Shown in pieces: positions 18,783 through 28,755 of a stretch of 64,000 nucleotides of DNA (its first letter is position 1; every line of letters starts with the position of its first letter). Origin of the DNA: Candidatus Hydrogenedentota bacterium (GTDB lineage Bacteria; Hydrogenedentota; Hydrogenedentia; Hydrogenedentales; JAGMZX01). The stretch is taken from positions 29,814-93,813 of the forward strand of contig JAKQEQ010000159.1 of assembly GCA_029556545.1 (NCBI GenBank), written 5' to 3'. The notes beneath the pieces are model-generated. The model ran no database searches and was not told where the DNA came from. It saw only the letters and a program-made list of their open reading frames with translations. The position numbers and the translations under genes are program-made.

Positions 18783-21728
18783 TCAAAACAGGCTGATCGC
18801 CAAGTCTACGGGAATGACTTCTTCCCCCGCCACCTCGACCAGCGTCGTGTGCATGAAACGAATCTCCGTGCCGAAGGCGTAGTAGACGTCCAACTGATAC
18901 GTCCCCGGCGGTATCCCCTCGATAAGGAAGAAGCCGGTGGCGTCGATCATCCCGACCGGCAGTTGGAAGAAATCCGAGGACATCCCGATGAGGCTCGTCG
19001 AGCCGCCCAGCGGCAGCGGCGACGCCCCGGGATACCGCAGCGCCGCGAAACCGCCCGGCAGGATGCCCGCGAGCGATGGCGGCGGCGGCGTACACATCCC
19101 TTCGATGGTCGCGCCCTGTTCGCTGTCGAAGTTGATGGTCGTGACCCCGCCGTCCACGACCTCGGCCTGACGCATGCGCATGTCTACCATGGCGGAGATG
19201 TCGCCGCTGAACGGCACCGCGGTGACACCGTAACTGCCCGGGGCGAGGCCGTCGATGCGGTACTCGCCGTTGGCGTCGGTCTCGGTCATGCGCGGCTCGC
19301 CGTCACCCATGACGGTGACAATCGCGCCCTCGACGCGCCGTCCGTTGTACGCCACGTAGCCCTCGATGCCGCCCCCGAAGGTCAACCGCAGCTCGATGCC
19401 CGTCGCCTGGCCCAAATCTTCCAGGTAGATGGGTTCGCTGCGCGCCGTGGTATAGCGTTCGTGCCGTGCGATGGCGATGTAATTTCCCTCGGGCAGGTTC
19501 TCGAAAACGAATACGCCGTCGTCCCCCACCCGCATCGATCGGTCCGCCTCCCCGCCGCCCATGGCCGCCTGCGCCGCGTCCGCGGGGGAGTCGGCGTCAA
19601 TCAGCGTCACGAGCGCGCCCTGCGGACTTCGATTGTCAGCCGTGGTCACCCGGCCCTCGATGCGTCCGCCCTCGCTGCGCACGTACAGGTCGATCCCTTC
19701 AAGCACCTGGCCCGCTTCGAGGTTGATCGTCTCGCGTCCGGGGGTGTATTTCGTTGCGCGCGCCTCAAGGCGGTAGACGCCGGGATTCAGCTCGAGTTCG
19801 TAGCGCCCCTCGGGATCGTTGAACGCCACCGCCTCCGGCGTCTCGAACAGCCGAATAACATCGACGCTTGCCCGCGCCTCGTCGGCCAGCGCCGTCGCGC
19901 TTACGGTGTACTGCGGCGGCGGCGCGCCCGTCCCCTTGACCAGCACCCGGCCCCGCACCATCGCCGTGGCATTGAGCGTAATGCGGATTTCGCGGTCCAG
20001 CAGCACGTTCCGCACCGTCTGCGCGCCGTAGCCTTCCTTCGACGCGATCAGGACATACAACCCCGTCTCGACGTTCGTGAACTCGAACCGGCCCTCGGTG
20101 TTCGTTGACGTGGTCTCCGAGGCATCGCTCAGGCTCTCCGACCCGAGACCGGTGAGCCGGATCTCGACGCCCGATAGCGGCTTGCCGCCCGTCTCGAAGA
20201 CAATGCCGAAGATGGTGTGCAGCCCCGCCTCGATCGGGTAAAGCACCACGTCAACCCCGGAAAGGTTGTTGTACCCGTCGACATACACCGGCTCGCCGAA
20301 GGCGCTGAACTTGTACCCTTCCTTCCGCCCCATGATCTGGTAGTCACCGGGCGGCAACTCGCGCACGGTGAACTGCCCCCTGCCGTCCGAGTCCGCCCCC
20401 CGGAACGCCTGCGGCGTGCGCATCGGCGAAACCAGACTCGAGAAGCTTGGTATGCACAGCACGTTCGCCTGCGGCACCGGCTTCCCCGTCGGCTCGATAA
20501 CCCGCCCCGTGACCGTGCTGCCGCGGTACAGGAACAGGTCCACCTGCACCTCCCGCGTGGCGGCCGTCAGCGTGATTTCCTGCGACAGTTGCGGCGCGAA
20601 GTCGTCCGTGGCGGTATACACGCGCCACGTTTCTTCGAGCGGCACGCCGAGCAACTCGTAATAGCCGTCCTCCTCGGACCGATCGCGGACCGGCGGCGCG
20701 CGCCGTACCATGGCCGTCAACGCCTGCGACACGACGCTCGACGATGTGCAGAGCACCACTTCGCAGCCGGCCACGGGCGCCTTCTCGACGTTCTGGACAT
20801 ACCCCCAGATCACGCCCGCCGGATCCACCGTGAAGTTCACGTTGTCCACCTGCTCGCCCGCCGACTTGATCGAAACCTTCTGATAGGGCAGTTCGCTCGC
20901 GGCGCGATAGGGCGTATTCCGAAGTAGCAGCGTCACGCCGAATTCGCCGACTCCGAGGCCCGTTAGCGTATACCGCCCGTCCTCGTCCGTCGTCGCGGGC
21001 GGCAGCGGCGAGTTCTCGATGAGCACGCCGATGCCCGGCGCGCCGCGCGTGGACCCGGCCTCCGTTACGCGGCCCGCGATGCTCGCCCCGGTCGCGAGCG
21101 CCATATCAATGACCGCCTCGCGCGTTTCCGCGTCGAGAACGCCCGCTTCCCGCATCGCCGGCACGTATCCCTCGAGAACGACTTGGACGGTGTACACGCC
21201 CGGCTCCTTCACCCGGACCTCGTAATCGCCGTCCTCGTTGCTGCTTCCGCGCTCGACGACACGCAGCCGGTCGTGGTCGCGCCGGACCGCCATCAACCGG
21301 CTCCGGTCGCGTCCGCGCGCCGCTTCAATCTGCCGCGCGCGCCAATCCGCCTGCTCCTCGGGCGACCAGTCGCGGCGCGCCTCGACCCGCGCCCCGGCCA
21401 GCGGCTTGCCGCTCCGCGCGTCCGTGATCCGGCCTCGGATGGCGAATGCGACCGCGCTTTCCGCAGCGGTTGTGTCGGGCGGCGGCGGGTCCTCGGCCGG
21501 CGCGGCGCGCGTCCTGGGCAGGGGCGGGGCGGGCCATGCGGGCTCGACGCCGGCGGCGGGGGAACGTTCGGGGCGTTGCTCGAAGGCAACCTGAGACGGT
21601 GGCGGCGGCGGGTCCTTGCGCGGGGCGAACATGACGGCGAACGCGACGAGCGCCGCGAGCAACAGCACCATCACCCCCACGATTCGCAGTGTGCCGAAGG
21701 AAGACACTTTGCGATTCAGACGCGGCAT
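18783..21728 (-). CDS. Membrane-anchored protein with many carboxypeptidase-regulatory-like (peptidase-associated) repeats
   Basis: N-terminal TM; repeated GxVxxxxGxPlxGaxVxlx...TDxxGxFxxxxlxxGxYxlxaxxxGY pattern. Confidence 0.8.
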   Translation of the reverse strand: MPRLNRKVSSFGTLRIVGVMVLLLAALVAFAVMFAPRKDPPPPPSQVAFEQRPERSPAAGVEPAWPAPPLPRTRAAPAEDPPPPDTTAAESAVAFAIRGRITDARSGKPLAGARVEARRDWSPEEQADWRARQIEAARGRDRSRLMAVRRDHDRLRVVERGSSNEDGDYEVRVKEPGVYTVQVVLEGYVPAMREAGVLDAETREAVIDMALATGASIAGRVTEAGSTRGAPGIGVLIENSPLPPATTDEDGRYTLTGLGVGEFGVTLLLRNTPYRAASELPYQKVSIKSAGEQVDNVNFTVDPAGVIWGYVQNVEKAPVAGCEVVLCTSSSVVSQALTAMVRRAPPVRDRSEEDGYYELLGVPLEETWRVYTATDDFAPQLSQEITLTAATREVQVDLFLYRGSTVTGRVIEPTGKPVPQANVLCIPSFSSLVSPMRTPQAFRGADSDGRGQFTVRELPPGDYQIMGRKEGYKFSAFGEPVYVDGYNNLSGVDVVLYPIEAGLHTIFGIVFETGGKPLSGVEIRLTGLGSESLSDASETTSTNTEGRFEFTNVETGLYVLIASKEGYGAQTVRNVLLDREIRITLNATAMVRGRVLVKGTGAPPPQYTVSATALADEARASVDVIRLFETPEAVAFNDPEGRYELELNPGVYRLEARATKYTPGRETINLEAGQVLEGIDLYVRSEGGRIEGRVTTADNRSPQGALVTLIDADSPADAAQAAMGGGEADRSMRVGDDGVFVFENLPEGNYIAIARHERYTTARSEPIYLEDLGQATGIELRLTFGGGIEGYVAYNGRRVEGAIVTVMGDGEPRMTETDANGEYRIDGLAPGSYGVTAVPFSGDISAMVDMRMRQAEVVDGGVTTINFDSEQGATIEGMCTPPPPSLAGILPGGFAALRYPGASPLPLGGSTSLIGMSSDFFQLPVGMIDATGFFLIEGIPPGTYQLDVYYAFGTEIRFMHTTLVEVAGEEVIPVDLAISLF

Positions 21729-21887
21729 CGCGTCGGGACTCCTTGTGTCTTGGGCGCGCTCGTCCTGTTGTGGCCGGTCTCCTGCGTGCCCACCGTAGTC
21801 ACGCGCCGCGCGTGACGAAGGCGGGACCGCGCCACCGCGCCGACGCGCAGCGCAGGCGCTTGCGCCGCGTGCCGAAGGTCTCCAACG

Positions 21888-22298
21888 CTAGTGGCGCCGC
21901 ATGCGTTCACGCAACGGGACAATGATCAGCAGCAGCGTCCCCAGCGCGAGCAGGAGCGACAGGCCGAGTGAATAGGCGCCGGTATAGCCCGTGTAATACC
22001 ACGACAAATTGTTGATGATATAGTCCAGCCGGCCCTTCGCGCCCGGCGCGCCGTAATCCGCCACGTGGCGCAGGTTCGTGAACGCGACAAAGAGAACGCC
22101 GCTTAGTATGATGGCCACCGCCGCCACGCACATCATCGCCATACTCGCGCGGAAGCGCGCCCGCTCGCGGTCCATCATCGCCTGCACATCGAGCCGGCGC
22201 ATCACCCGCTCATGCAACGCGGGCGGCGTCGGCAGCATCGGCTCGGCGCGCAACGCGGACTCGATGAGCGTATCGAGGTCGCGATCGTTATCCCGCAT
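21888..22298 (-). CDS. Putative membrane anti-sigma factor (no ZAS zinc motif)
   Basis: Overlaps 3' end of ECF sigma gene by 11 nt; N-terminal soluble helix, two TM segments. Confidence 0.5.
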   Translation of the reverse strand: MRDNDRDLDTLIESALRAEPMLPTPPALHERVMRRLDVQAMMDRERARFRASMAMMCVAAVAIILSGVLFVAFTNLRHVADYGAPGAKGRLDYIINNLSWYYTGYTGAYSLGLSLLLALGTLLLIIVPLRERMRRH

Positions 22299-22887
22299 GG
22301 CGAAACACCTCTTTGTTCACGATATGCTTGAGTTGCTTGCGCGCCCGATGCATCCACGTCTTGAGCGTGCCCATCGGGATGCTCATCGCGTCCGCAATCT
22401 CCTCGTAGGACGTGCCTTTCAGATAATACAACGTTACGATGGTCGCGTAACGGTCCGGCAGCAGCGTCACGCAGCGACGCACCATTTCCGGCACGTCGAA
22501 GTTGCGGACCGGCTGCACCGCCGCGTCGGCCACATGCTGCGGCTGGAGCGCCACTTCGCCCCGCTTCTTGCGCCGGCTCAATTCGGTCAGACACACGCTG
22601 CAAGTCACCCGGTATACCCAAGTCGAGAAGCTGCACTCGCCGCGGAACCCCTTGAGAAGCCGGAACGCCTTGACGAACGCCTCCTGCGCCATATCTTCGG
22701 CCAAGGCGGGGTCCCGCACGAAGCGATAGGCCACGTTGTAGACCATGTTCTGGTGGCGGCGCACCAACTCGGAAAAGGCGTCGCGGTCACCCCGCTTACT
22801 CTTGCGGACCAGTTCCTGGTCGTCCGTTTCCTGCACGGCAAGGCCGCGCGCCGAAACCGGCAGGGCCGCTGTCGCGGACGGCGTCAT
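22288..22887 (-). CDS. ECF-type RNA polymerase sigma-70 family factor
   Basis: FSELVRRHQNMVYNVAYRFVRDPALAEDMAQEAFVKAF; ATIVTLYYLKGTSYEEIADAMSIPMGTLKTWMHRARKQL. Confidence 0.94.
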   Translation of the reverse strand: MTPSATAALPVSARGLAVQETDDQELVRKSKRGDRDAFSELVRRHQNMVYNVAYRFVRDPALAEDMAQEAFVKAFRLLKGFRGECSFSTWVYRVTCSVCLTELSRRKKRGEVALQPQHVADAAVQPVRNFDVPEMVRRCVTLLPDRYATIVTLYYLKGTSYEEIADAMSIPMGTLKTWMHRARKQLKHIVNKEVFRHAG

Positions 22888-23837
22888 GTCTCGCTCCTTC
22901 CAATAAGGATATCACCGGCAAACGTACTCAACGTCAATTGCGTCTCCGACTGGCCGATGAAACCCCGCAATTCCGTGGGTTTCTGTCCCCCCGAGAGGGG
23001 GACGACCTCGAAGTCGCTCTTGACAACGCCCTGGCGCGTAATGGCGTTGACTTCCGCCGAGCACCCGGGGTGCAGGCTAAGTGTAATATTCCCGTTCGTC
23101 GTGGTCAAGTCGCACCCCCGCACGCCGGGCTCCGGCAGCCGTACGTCGATGTTCCCGTTGACTGTGTTCGCCGTCAGTACATGGCCCGAGAATATCGCGC
23201 GCACATTGCCGTTCACCGTCCGAAGCGTGGCCTCCCGACCCGCGTCCAGCAAATCGATCCGCCCGCTCGTCGTCTGCGCGTGCACGATCCCTCCCGCCTT
23301 GCGTATCTCGATGTCGGACAACGCGCTGCGCACGTTCACGTCCCCGCAGCCCTCGCCGACGTAGATGTTGCCCCGCGTGGTCTCGATCTCAACGTGCGCG
23401 CCCCGCGGCGCCAGAATCTCGTACGCCACGTTCAGTTCGACCTCGCTCGGGCGCGCCCGCGGCTCCGTCACCAGCCACAGCGTATTCCCGTCCGCGTCCG
23501 CCCGAAACAACTCCTTCACGTATCGCTCCGCGACCTCGCGGTCCACGTAGGACCGCACATACGCCGACACCGTGGCATTGACCGCGACCCGCGGCGCGTC
23601 ATGCACCGCGACCCGGACGGCCCCGTTCGCGTTGCTCAGGACGAACCGCGAGACCCCGTCGAACTCGCGGCTCCAGACGGTGCGGACGTCCGGGCGGCAC
23701 ACTTCCCGGGGAAGGAAATCGGCGAGCACGCCGATTGTGAAGCTCTGTACGGCCGCTGCGATAAAAACCGCCGCCACCGCGCTGCGAAGAAAAAGATTCA
23801 TCTTGCCGTCCGGCTCTTGGTACACTTTCCGTGCCAT
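22884..23837 (-). CDS. DUF4097-like secreted/anchored beta-helix-type protein
   Basis: VEIETTRGNIYVGEGCGDVNVRSALSDIEIRKAGGIVHAQTTSGRIDLLDAG...TTNGNITLSL; overlaps sigma gene start by 4 nt. Confidence 0.75.
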   Translation of the reverse strand: MARKVYQEPDGKMNLFLRSAVAAVFIAAAVQSFTIGVLADFLPREVCRPDVRTVWSREFDGVSRFVLSNANGAVRVAVHDAPRVAVNATVSAYVRSYVDREVAERYVKELFRADADGNTLWLVTEPRARPSEVELNVAYEILAPRGAHVEIETTRGNIYVGEGCGDVNVRSALSDIEIRKAGGIVHAQTTSGRIDLLDAGREATLRTVNGNVRAIFSGHVLTANTVNGNIDVRLPEPGVRGCDLTTTNGNITLSLHPGCSAEVNAITRQGVVKSDFEVVPLSGGQKPTELRGFIGQSETQLTLSTFAGDILIGRSET

Positions 23838-23867
23838 AATATAGACCCGATCACGTGGAAAACAGGT

Positions 23868-23906
23868 TTCAGACCGGTTTGTCGCGGCATGGGCATCTCG
23901 CCCATG
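23868..23906. repeat. Dispersed palindromic element (two adjacent hairpins)
   Basis: AAACAGG-TTTCAGA-CCGGTTT followed by CATGGGC-ATCTC-GCCCATG. Confidence 0.65.
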
Positions 23907-23976
23907 ATTTTCGGCGTCGGCGGCGCGAAACTCGCGCACGACGCGCCCGGTCCAACCCGATGAAAGTCAAGACCCC

Positions 23977-24399
23977 ATGGTGCGGATGATCGTGCTGATG
24001 TTGCCATTTCTGCTCGTGATATTCACGATACTCTTCGCGCTGGTCCGAAGCATCGGCCAGGTGTGGCTGCGCCATCGCATCCGCATGACCCTGCTGGAAC
24101 AACTCGAGAAACGCCCCGAACTCCTCGATCAATTCCACGACCTCCAGGAAGCCGCCATCCCCGAACGCCCGCCGGAGCCCTCGTTCTGGAAGCCCGACTA
24201 CATCCTTACCGGGGTTATTCTCGCCGTACTCGGCATGGTCTGCGCCGTTGTCTGCGCCGCTGTTGGGGGAAGTCGCATCGCGACCGCCGCCTATTTCGGC
24301 GGCGTCCTCTGCGTTTGCCTCGGCTTTATTCTCGCCATGGTCGGCCTGCTGCTGCGCTACCTTTCCCACACCGCGGCCAAGGGCCTCCACGACGACTGA
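23977..24399 (+). CDS. Small membrane protein, hypothetical
   Basis: 140 aa, three predicted TM segments. Confidence 0.6.
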   Translation: MVRMIVLMLPFLLVIFTILFALVRSIGQVWLRHRIRMTLLEQLEKRPELLDQFHDLQEAAIPERPPEPSFWKPDYILTGVILAVLGMVCAVVCAAVGGSRIATAAYFGGVLCVCLGFILAMVGLLLRYLSHTAAKGLHDD

Positions 24400-24403
24400 C
24401 CAC

Positions 24404-24450
24404 CGTCCATCTTGTCCATCTCGTCCATCTCGTCCATCTCGTCCATCCCC
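24404..24450. repeat. 9-bp-period repeat (GTCCATCTC)n, 5 units
   Basis: ccgtccatcttgtccatctcgtccatctcgtccatctcgtccat between two + strand genes. Confidence 0.92.
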
Positions 24451-24515
24451 CCGACCGGAAACCCCCCGCCCTTATCCTCAGTCTAGCCCATATCCACCGA
24501 ATAAGGAGAGCCGCC

Positions 24516-25493
24516 ATGTCACGCTCGCGGGGTTTCACCCTCATCGAGTTGCTCGTGGTCATCGCGATCATCGGCATACTCGCCGCTATTCTGCTCCCGG
24601 CGCTAGCGCGCGCGCGCGAATCGGCCCGCCGCGCGAGTTGCGCCAACAACCTCAAGCAATGGGGCATCATTCTAAAGATGTACGCGAGTGAATCCGCGGG
24701 CGGGCGGTATCCGCCGATGCTCGCGCGGGGCAACGTGCAACTGGTGGATTGCACCACTGCCGCGCTGACGCCGGCGGGAGTCGAGCCGTTCTTCCTGGCC
24801 GCGGGCCCGAATACGAGCGCGGTGTACCCCGAGTATCTTACCGATCCCAATATCGTGTTTTGTCCCTCGGACGCGGCGGACGCGCCGCGCAACCTGATGA
24901 CGCCGGGGCTGAATCGCTCGAATTTCAGCGAGCCCTGTGCCGACCGGAAACAAGGGCTCCGCGCCGTCGATGCGAGTTACGCCTACGTCGGATGGGTTCT
25001 GGACAAAGTTGCGAGCACGGACCCGTTCAACAATTTCAGCCTCGGCGGATTCGTCGATCTCCGGCTGTGCCCGCTGCAAATGGGCTATCTCGCCTTTGAC
25101 CTCTTTCTCCCGGCGCTCCTGAACGTGAGCCGCTTCCCAGAACAAGCCGACAAGGACGGCGATCTCAGCCAGTGGTGCGCGGACTGCGGCAATGGCGGCG
25201 GCGCCGCGGTTTATCGGTTGCGCGAAGGCATCGAGCGCTTCCTGATCACCGACGTCAACAACCCCGCCGCGTCGGCGCAGGCGCAGAGCACCGTTTTCAT
25301 CATGTTCGATCACGTTTCAGACCGTCCCGAGGGCTTTAACCATGTTCCCGGAGGCTCGAACGTACTCTACCTCGACGGGCACGTTTCCTACGTACGCTAT
25401 ATTCCCGAGAATCCGTACGGCAGCGGTGGCAGCATCGCGCCCGTCAACGCGGGCGTCGCATCGGTTATCGGCGCGGTCGGATTTGTATACTAG
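24516..25493 (+). CDS. Prepilin-type (pseudopilin) protein, DUF1559 / H-X9-DG-like
   Basis: aaggagag [52 protein letters not shown]-terminal [15 protein letters not shown]. Confidence 0.9.
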   Translation: MSRSRGFTLIELLVVIAIIGILAAILLPALARARESARRASCANNLKQWGIILKMYASESAGGRYPPMLARGNVQLVDCTTAALTPAGVEPFFLAAGPNTSAVYPEYLTDPNIVFCPSDAADAPRNLMTPGLNRSNFSEPCADRKQGLRAVDASYAYVGWVLDKVASTDPFNNFSLGGFVDLRLCPLQMGYLAFDLFLPALLNVSRFPEQADKDGDLSQWCADCGNGGGAAVYRLREGIERFLITDVNNPAASAQAQSTVFIMFDHVSDRPEGFNHVPGGSNVLYLDGHVSYVRYIPENPYGSGGSIAPVNAGVASVIGAVGFVY

Positions 25494-25654
25494 CCGCTGA
25501 ATGGCATAGGTACACAAAGACACCGGCGTATGCCGCGCCGGAACGAGGGCGCGCCGCTCTCCGCTTGTACATGTTTCCGCTTGTACGATGAATATCCACA
25601 GCGGTCCGGTGTATCTTCTTCCGATACGTTTCGTGTATCGAGGGAAAAGCCGAT

Positions 25655-26683
25655 ATGGCGGACCGCGTTGTCGAGTGCGCGTGCGGGCAGAAGATGCGCC
25701 TGCCCGAGCGCGCCGTTTCCGGCCGCGGTCGCTGCATCCGATGCGGCGCGATCATTCGTGTCGGGCAGGATGCCTCGCGCGTAGAAGGTGCGCCTTTGCC
25801 CACGGATGTGCGCCACGCGACCATCGATCGACTTGAAGCGCTCTGGGGAGATGACGAAGCACCCAAACCAACGCCGCACGCCACCACGCCGACGGACGCC
25901 ATGCGCCGCGGCACACTACCGGCGGCAGACCCCATGCCCGAGCCCCGCTGCGCGCGTTGTGGCCGTGCCTTTCGGGGCGACTGGGACCAACGCCCCGGCG
26001 AGGAAGGCACGCTATGCCTCATCTGCGCGCGCCAATCGCCCGAACCCACGCCGTGGGACGCGCCGCCGGCCGGCCCCCCCGTCCCGCCGCCAGGCAAGGC
26101 CGAACTCCGAGAATTCCGCACGATTCAGGAACGCCTCGAAAAGGAGCAGCAGCCCAAGCAGGACCGGCGCGGCCTGGTGCCGTTTCTCATCTTCTCCGGC
26201 TTCGTGATGCTGCTCATACTGGTGTTTCCCGTCGAGGTCTGGCTGAACCGCGCAACGCTCGCCATCGCGGACCGCCAAGTCGAGGAAGTCAGCCCGGACT
26301 GGCGCTACGCCCTCATGGCCGTCAGGCTCCTCATCGTATACCTCAGCTTCTTCCTCCCGGTCTACCTGACCTTCCGCGAGGCGGGCAAGCTGGACGACGA
26401 TTCCTTCCTCGCGAATTTCCTTTACACCAACAAGTACGCCTTCGGATTCTTTCTGGTGGAGGCGCTCTTTCGCGGTTTCGCCGAATTCGGGGGCGGGCCC
26501 GGCGCGAACGTATTCGCGCTCGTCTACGCCTTCTCCGTTCCGGCCCTCATTCTCTGGGTCTTCTCGGACCTGACCGGACGGGAAGTATTTCACTTCTATA
26601 TTTATCTATGTATTATAAAACCCGCGATGATCGCGCTCCAGTGGCTCCTCTTCGGCGCCGTCGCGCTCGTGGCCGTCGGCTGA
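25655..26683 (+). CDS. Membrane protein with N-terminal zinc-ribbon-like motifs
   Basis: CACGQKMRLPERAVSGRGRCIRCG and CARCGRAF...CLICA; several TM segments. Confidence 0.65.
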   Translation: MADRVVECACGQKMRLPERAVSGRGRCIRCGAIIRVGQDASRVEGAPLPTDVRHATIDRLEALWGDDEAPKPTPHATTPTDAMRRGTLPAADPMPEPRCARCGRAFRGDWDQRPGEEGTLCLICARQSPEPTPWDAPPAGPPVPPPGKAELREFRTIQERLEKEQQPKQDRRGLVPFLIFSGFVMLLILVFPVEVWLNRATLAIADRQVEEVSPDWRYALMAVRLLIVYLSFFLPVYLTFREAGKLDDDSFLANFLYTNKYAFGFFLVEALFRGFAEFGGGPGANVFALVYAFSVPALILWVFSDLTGREVFHFYIYLCIIKPAMIALQWLLFGAVALVAVG

Positions 26684-26744
26684 GGCCTGGCCGCGTCGGT
26701 TGCCCAAGGCGCGAGCAAAGCGCCCGATGGCGCAGGACAGAATT

Positions 26745-26785
26745 GGGTATTACCCATTCAAATGGGTCATGAATTGGGTAACATC
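26745..26785. repeat. Nested palindromes with direct repeat GAATTGGGTA
   Basis: GGGTATTACCC, ACCCATT-CA-AATGGGT, gaattgggta twice; in spacer between convergent genes. Confidence 0.55.
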
Positions 26786-26827
26786 GGCCGCGGCGCGCGG
26801 GACTCCCCGAACCCCGGCGGCAGGCGG

Positions 26828-26856
26828 GGCTGTCCATCCCGTCCATTCAGTCCATT
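26828..26856. repeat. 9-bp-period repeat (GTCCATYCC)n, 3 units
   Basis: ctgtccatcccgtccattcagtccattcc at the 3' end of the glycosyltransferase ORF. Confidence 0.75.
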
Positions 26857-28715
26857 CCCGGTCCCAGCAGCCGCCGACCGGAGTCGTTCGCCAGAAGCAA
26901 CACTTCGCGGCGGCCCACGCCCTGATGCCGCACCACGTGATATGGCGGAACCGTGGTGAAGAGCGGCAACAACCAGCGCCAATCCTCTTCCTGCACAAAC
27001 ACGAATACCGGCTCGGGCACGGCGAACAAGGCCGCGAACGCATCCACCTCGGCGATGAGATCATGCTCGAACGCGCGCAGACCCTGGACCTCCTCGTCGG
27101 CGTCGTCCACCGCGTCCTCGATGGCCCGCCACAACGCCTCGCGCTCCGCCTCCGTTACCGCGGCGATATCCGCAATCGCCACGTCGGCCACTGCCTCCGC
27201 GATGAGTTTGCGCGCGCGCTTCTGGGCGTCCGCCACCGCCATGAGTTCGTCCATATCCGTCGGGACTTCGCCGATGAGGCTGGCGAACGCCTCGGTGTGA
27301 GGCCGCCGGCTGTAGTAGACATATTCCTCGCGCGAGAATCCGACGGAGTACAGACGAAACGCCGCGCCCTGCTCCGCGAGTATGCGGACCGGCTCGCAGA
27401 AGGAACGCGCCGACTTCAGGGTGTTCACTAACGGGAAGACCGCCCAGACCGCCGCAAGCGCCAGCGCCGCGAAGGTCGCCGCGAAAACCACGTGCAGCCG
27501 CGCCATCCGGGTGAAGAGGCTCAGGCCCAGCGCCGCCGCGCCGCACGCCCCCGCAAGCACGGCGAATTCGAGCAGGGGTTCGTTCGCAAAATGACTGTAC
27601 TCGGTAAAACGCAGGATCAGCGGCCCCGCCGCCACCACAAGCAATATCAGTCCCCACGCCGCGCCCATCCACCGCCGCCACCGCGCCGGCCCACGGTCCG
27701 CAAGGTCAAGCGCGGCCACGGCCAGCAACACGGCGACCAGGGGAAACAGCGGCAGGATATACACCGCGCGCTTGCCGACCGAGATCGAGAAGAACACGAG
27801 GGCGGGCGCCGTGCCGCACCAGAGAAAGCGCATGGCCTTGTCCGCGCCGCGCCGCCGCCAAATCCAAGGCGCGGCCCACGGCAGCAGCAGCGTCCACGGC
27901 AGCAGGTCGACGGGAATCGTGGTCGCGTAATACCACGGCGGCTGCGCCTTGCTCACCCCGAGAAAAAGACGGCCGACGATGTTCCGGAACAGGTTTCCGC
28001 CCATGCCCGAGGTCACGGCTTGCTCCGCGGTCTCGGCGGCGAGCATACGCGCCGGCACGTACCACGCCGCAACCGCAAGGAGGACGCACGCGGCCCCGAC
28101 GGCCCAGTGCGTGTGCCGCCGCGCGGCGCGGTTGCCCCAATAGAAACCGAATAGCAGCAGGAGCGGAAACACCAGCGCCACCGGCCCCTTCGCGTAGACG
28201 CCCGCCGCCGTGGCCGCGTAACACAACACCAGCCACCCGCCGCGCCGCGTCTCCTCCCATCGCCACAGCGCGTACAGGGCCGCCGTTACGCACGCGGTCA
28301 GCAGCATGTCGATCTGCCCCGTCCGCGCCTGCCACCAGAACCGCGCGCCCGTCATGAGAATTATCGCGGTCCAGAGCGCGGTTCGCGCGTCGAAGAGCCG
28401 CAGCGCGAGGAGATACGTCAGCAGCACCGTGGCCACGCCGCTGAGGACCGACGGCAACCGCGCGCTCCACTCGGTGACCTCGCCTTGCGGCCAGGAACAC
28501 AGCGCAATGGTCCAGAAGAGCAGCGGCGGTTTCTCGTAATACGGCGCGCCGTTTACGTATGGCGTAAGAAAGTCGCCCCGCTCCCCCATCTCGCGCGCCA
28601 CCTGCGCATACCGCGGCTCGTCCGGCGGCCACAGGTCGTACCCGCCAATGCCATAGCCGAACAACGCAAGGGCGGCGAGCGTCAGCAGGCACAGGTGACG
28701 CGTAGTGGCGGTCAT
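26847..28715 (-). CDS. Glycosyltransferase family 39 (ArnT/PMT-like) membrane protein
   Basis: GGYDLWPPDEPRYAQVAREMGERGDFLTPYVNGAPYYEKPPLLFW; many TM helices. Confidence 0.9.
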   Translation of the reverse strand: MTATTRHLCLLTLAALALFGYGIGGYDLWPPDEPRYAQVAREMGERGDFLTPYVNGAPYYEKPPLLFWTIALCSWPQGEVTEWSARLPSVLSGVATVLLTYLLALRLFDARTALWTAIILMTGARFWWQARTGQIDMLLTACVTAALYALWRWEETRRGGWLVLCYAATAAGVYAKGPVALVFPLLLLFGFYWGNRAARRHTHWAVGAACVLLAVAAWYVPARMLAAETAEQAVTSGMGGNLFRNIVGRLFLGVSKAQPPWYYATTIPVDLLPWTLLLPWAAPWIWRRRGADKAMRFLWCGTAPALVFFSISVGKRAVYILPLFPLVAVLLAVAALDLADRGPARWRRWMGAAWGLILLVVAAGPLILRFTEYSHFANEPLLEFAVLAGACGAAALGLSLFTRMARLHVVFAATFAALALAAVWAVFPLVNTLKSARSFCEPVRILAEQGAAFRLYSVGFSREEYVYYSRRPHTEAFASLIGEVPTDMDELMAVADAQKRARKLIAEAVADVAIADIAAVTEAEREALWRAIEDAVDDADEEVQGLRAFEHDLIAEVDAFAALFAVPEPVFVFVQEEDWRWLLPLFTTVPPYHVVRHQGVGRREVLLLANDSGRRLLGPGMD

Positions 28716-28755
28716 GAGGCCCCTCCCGTCTTCTCCCGTTGACCCATTCCCCGGT

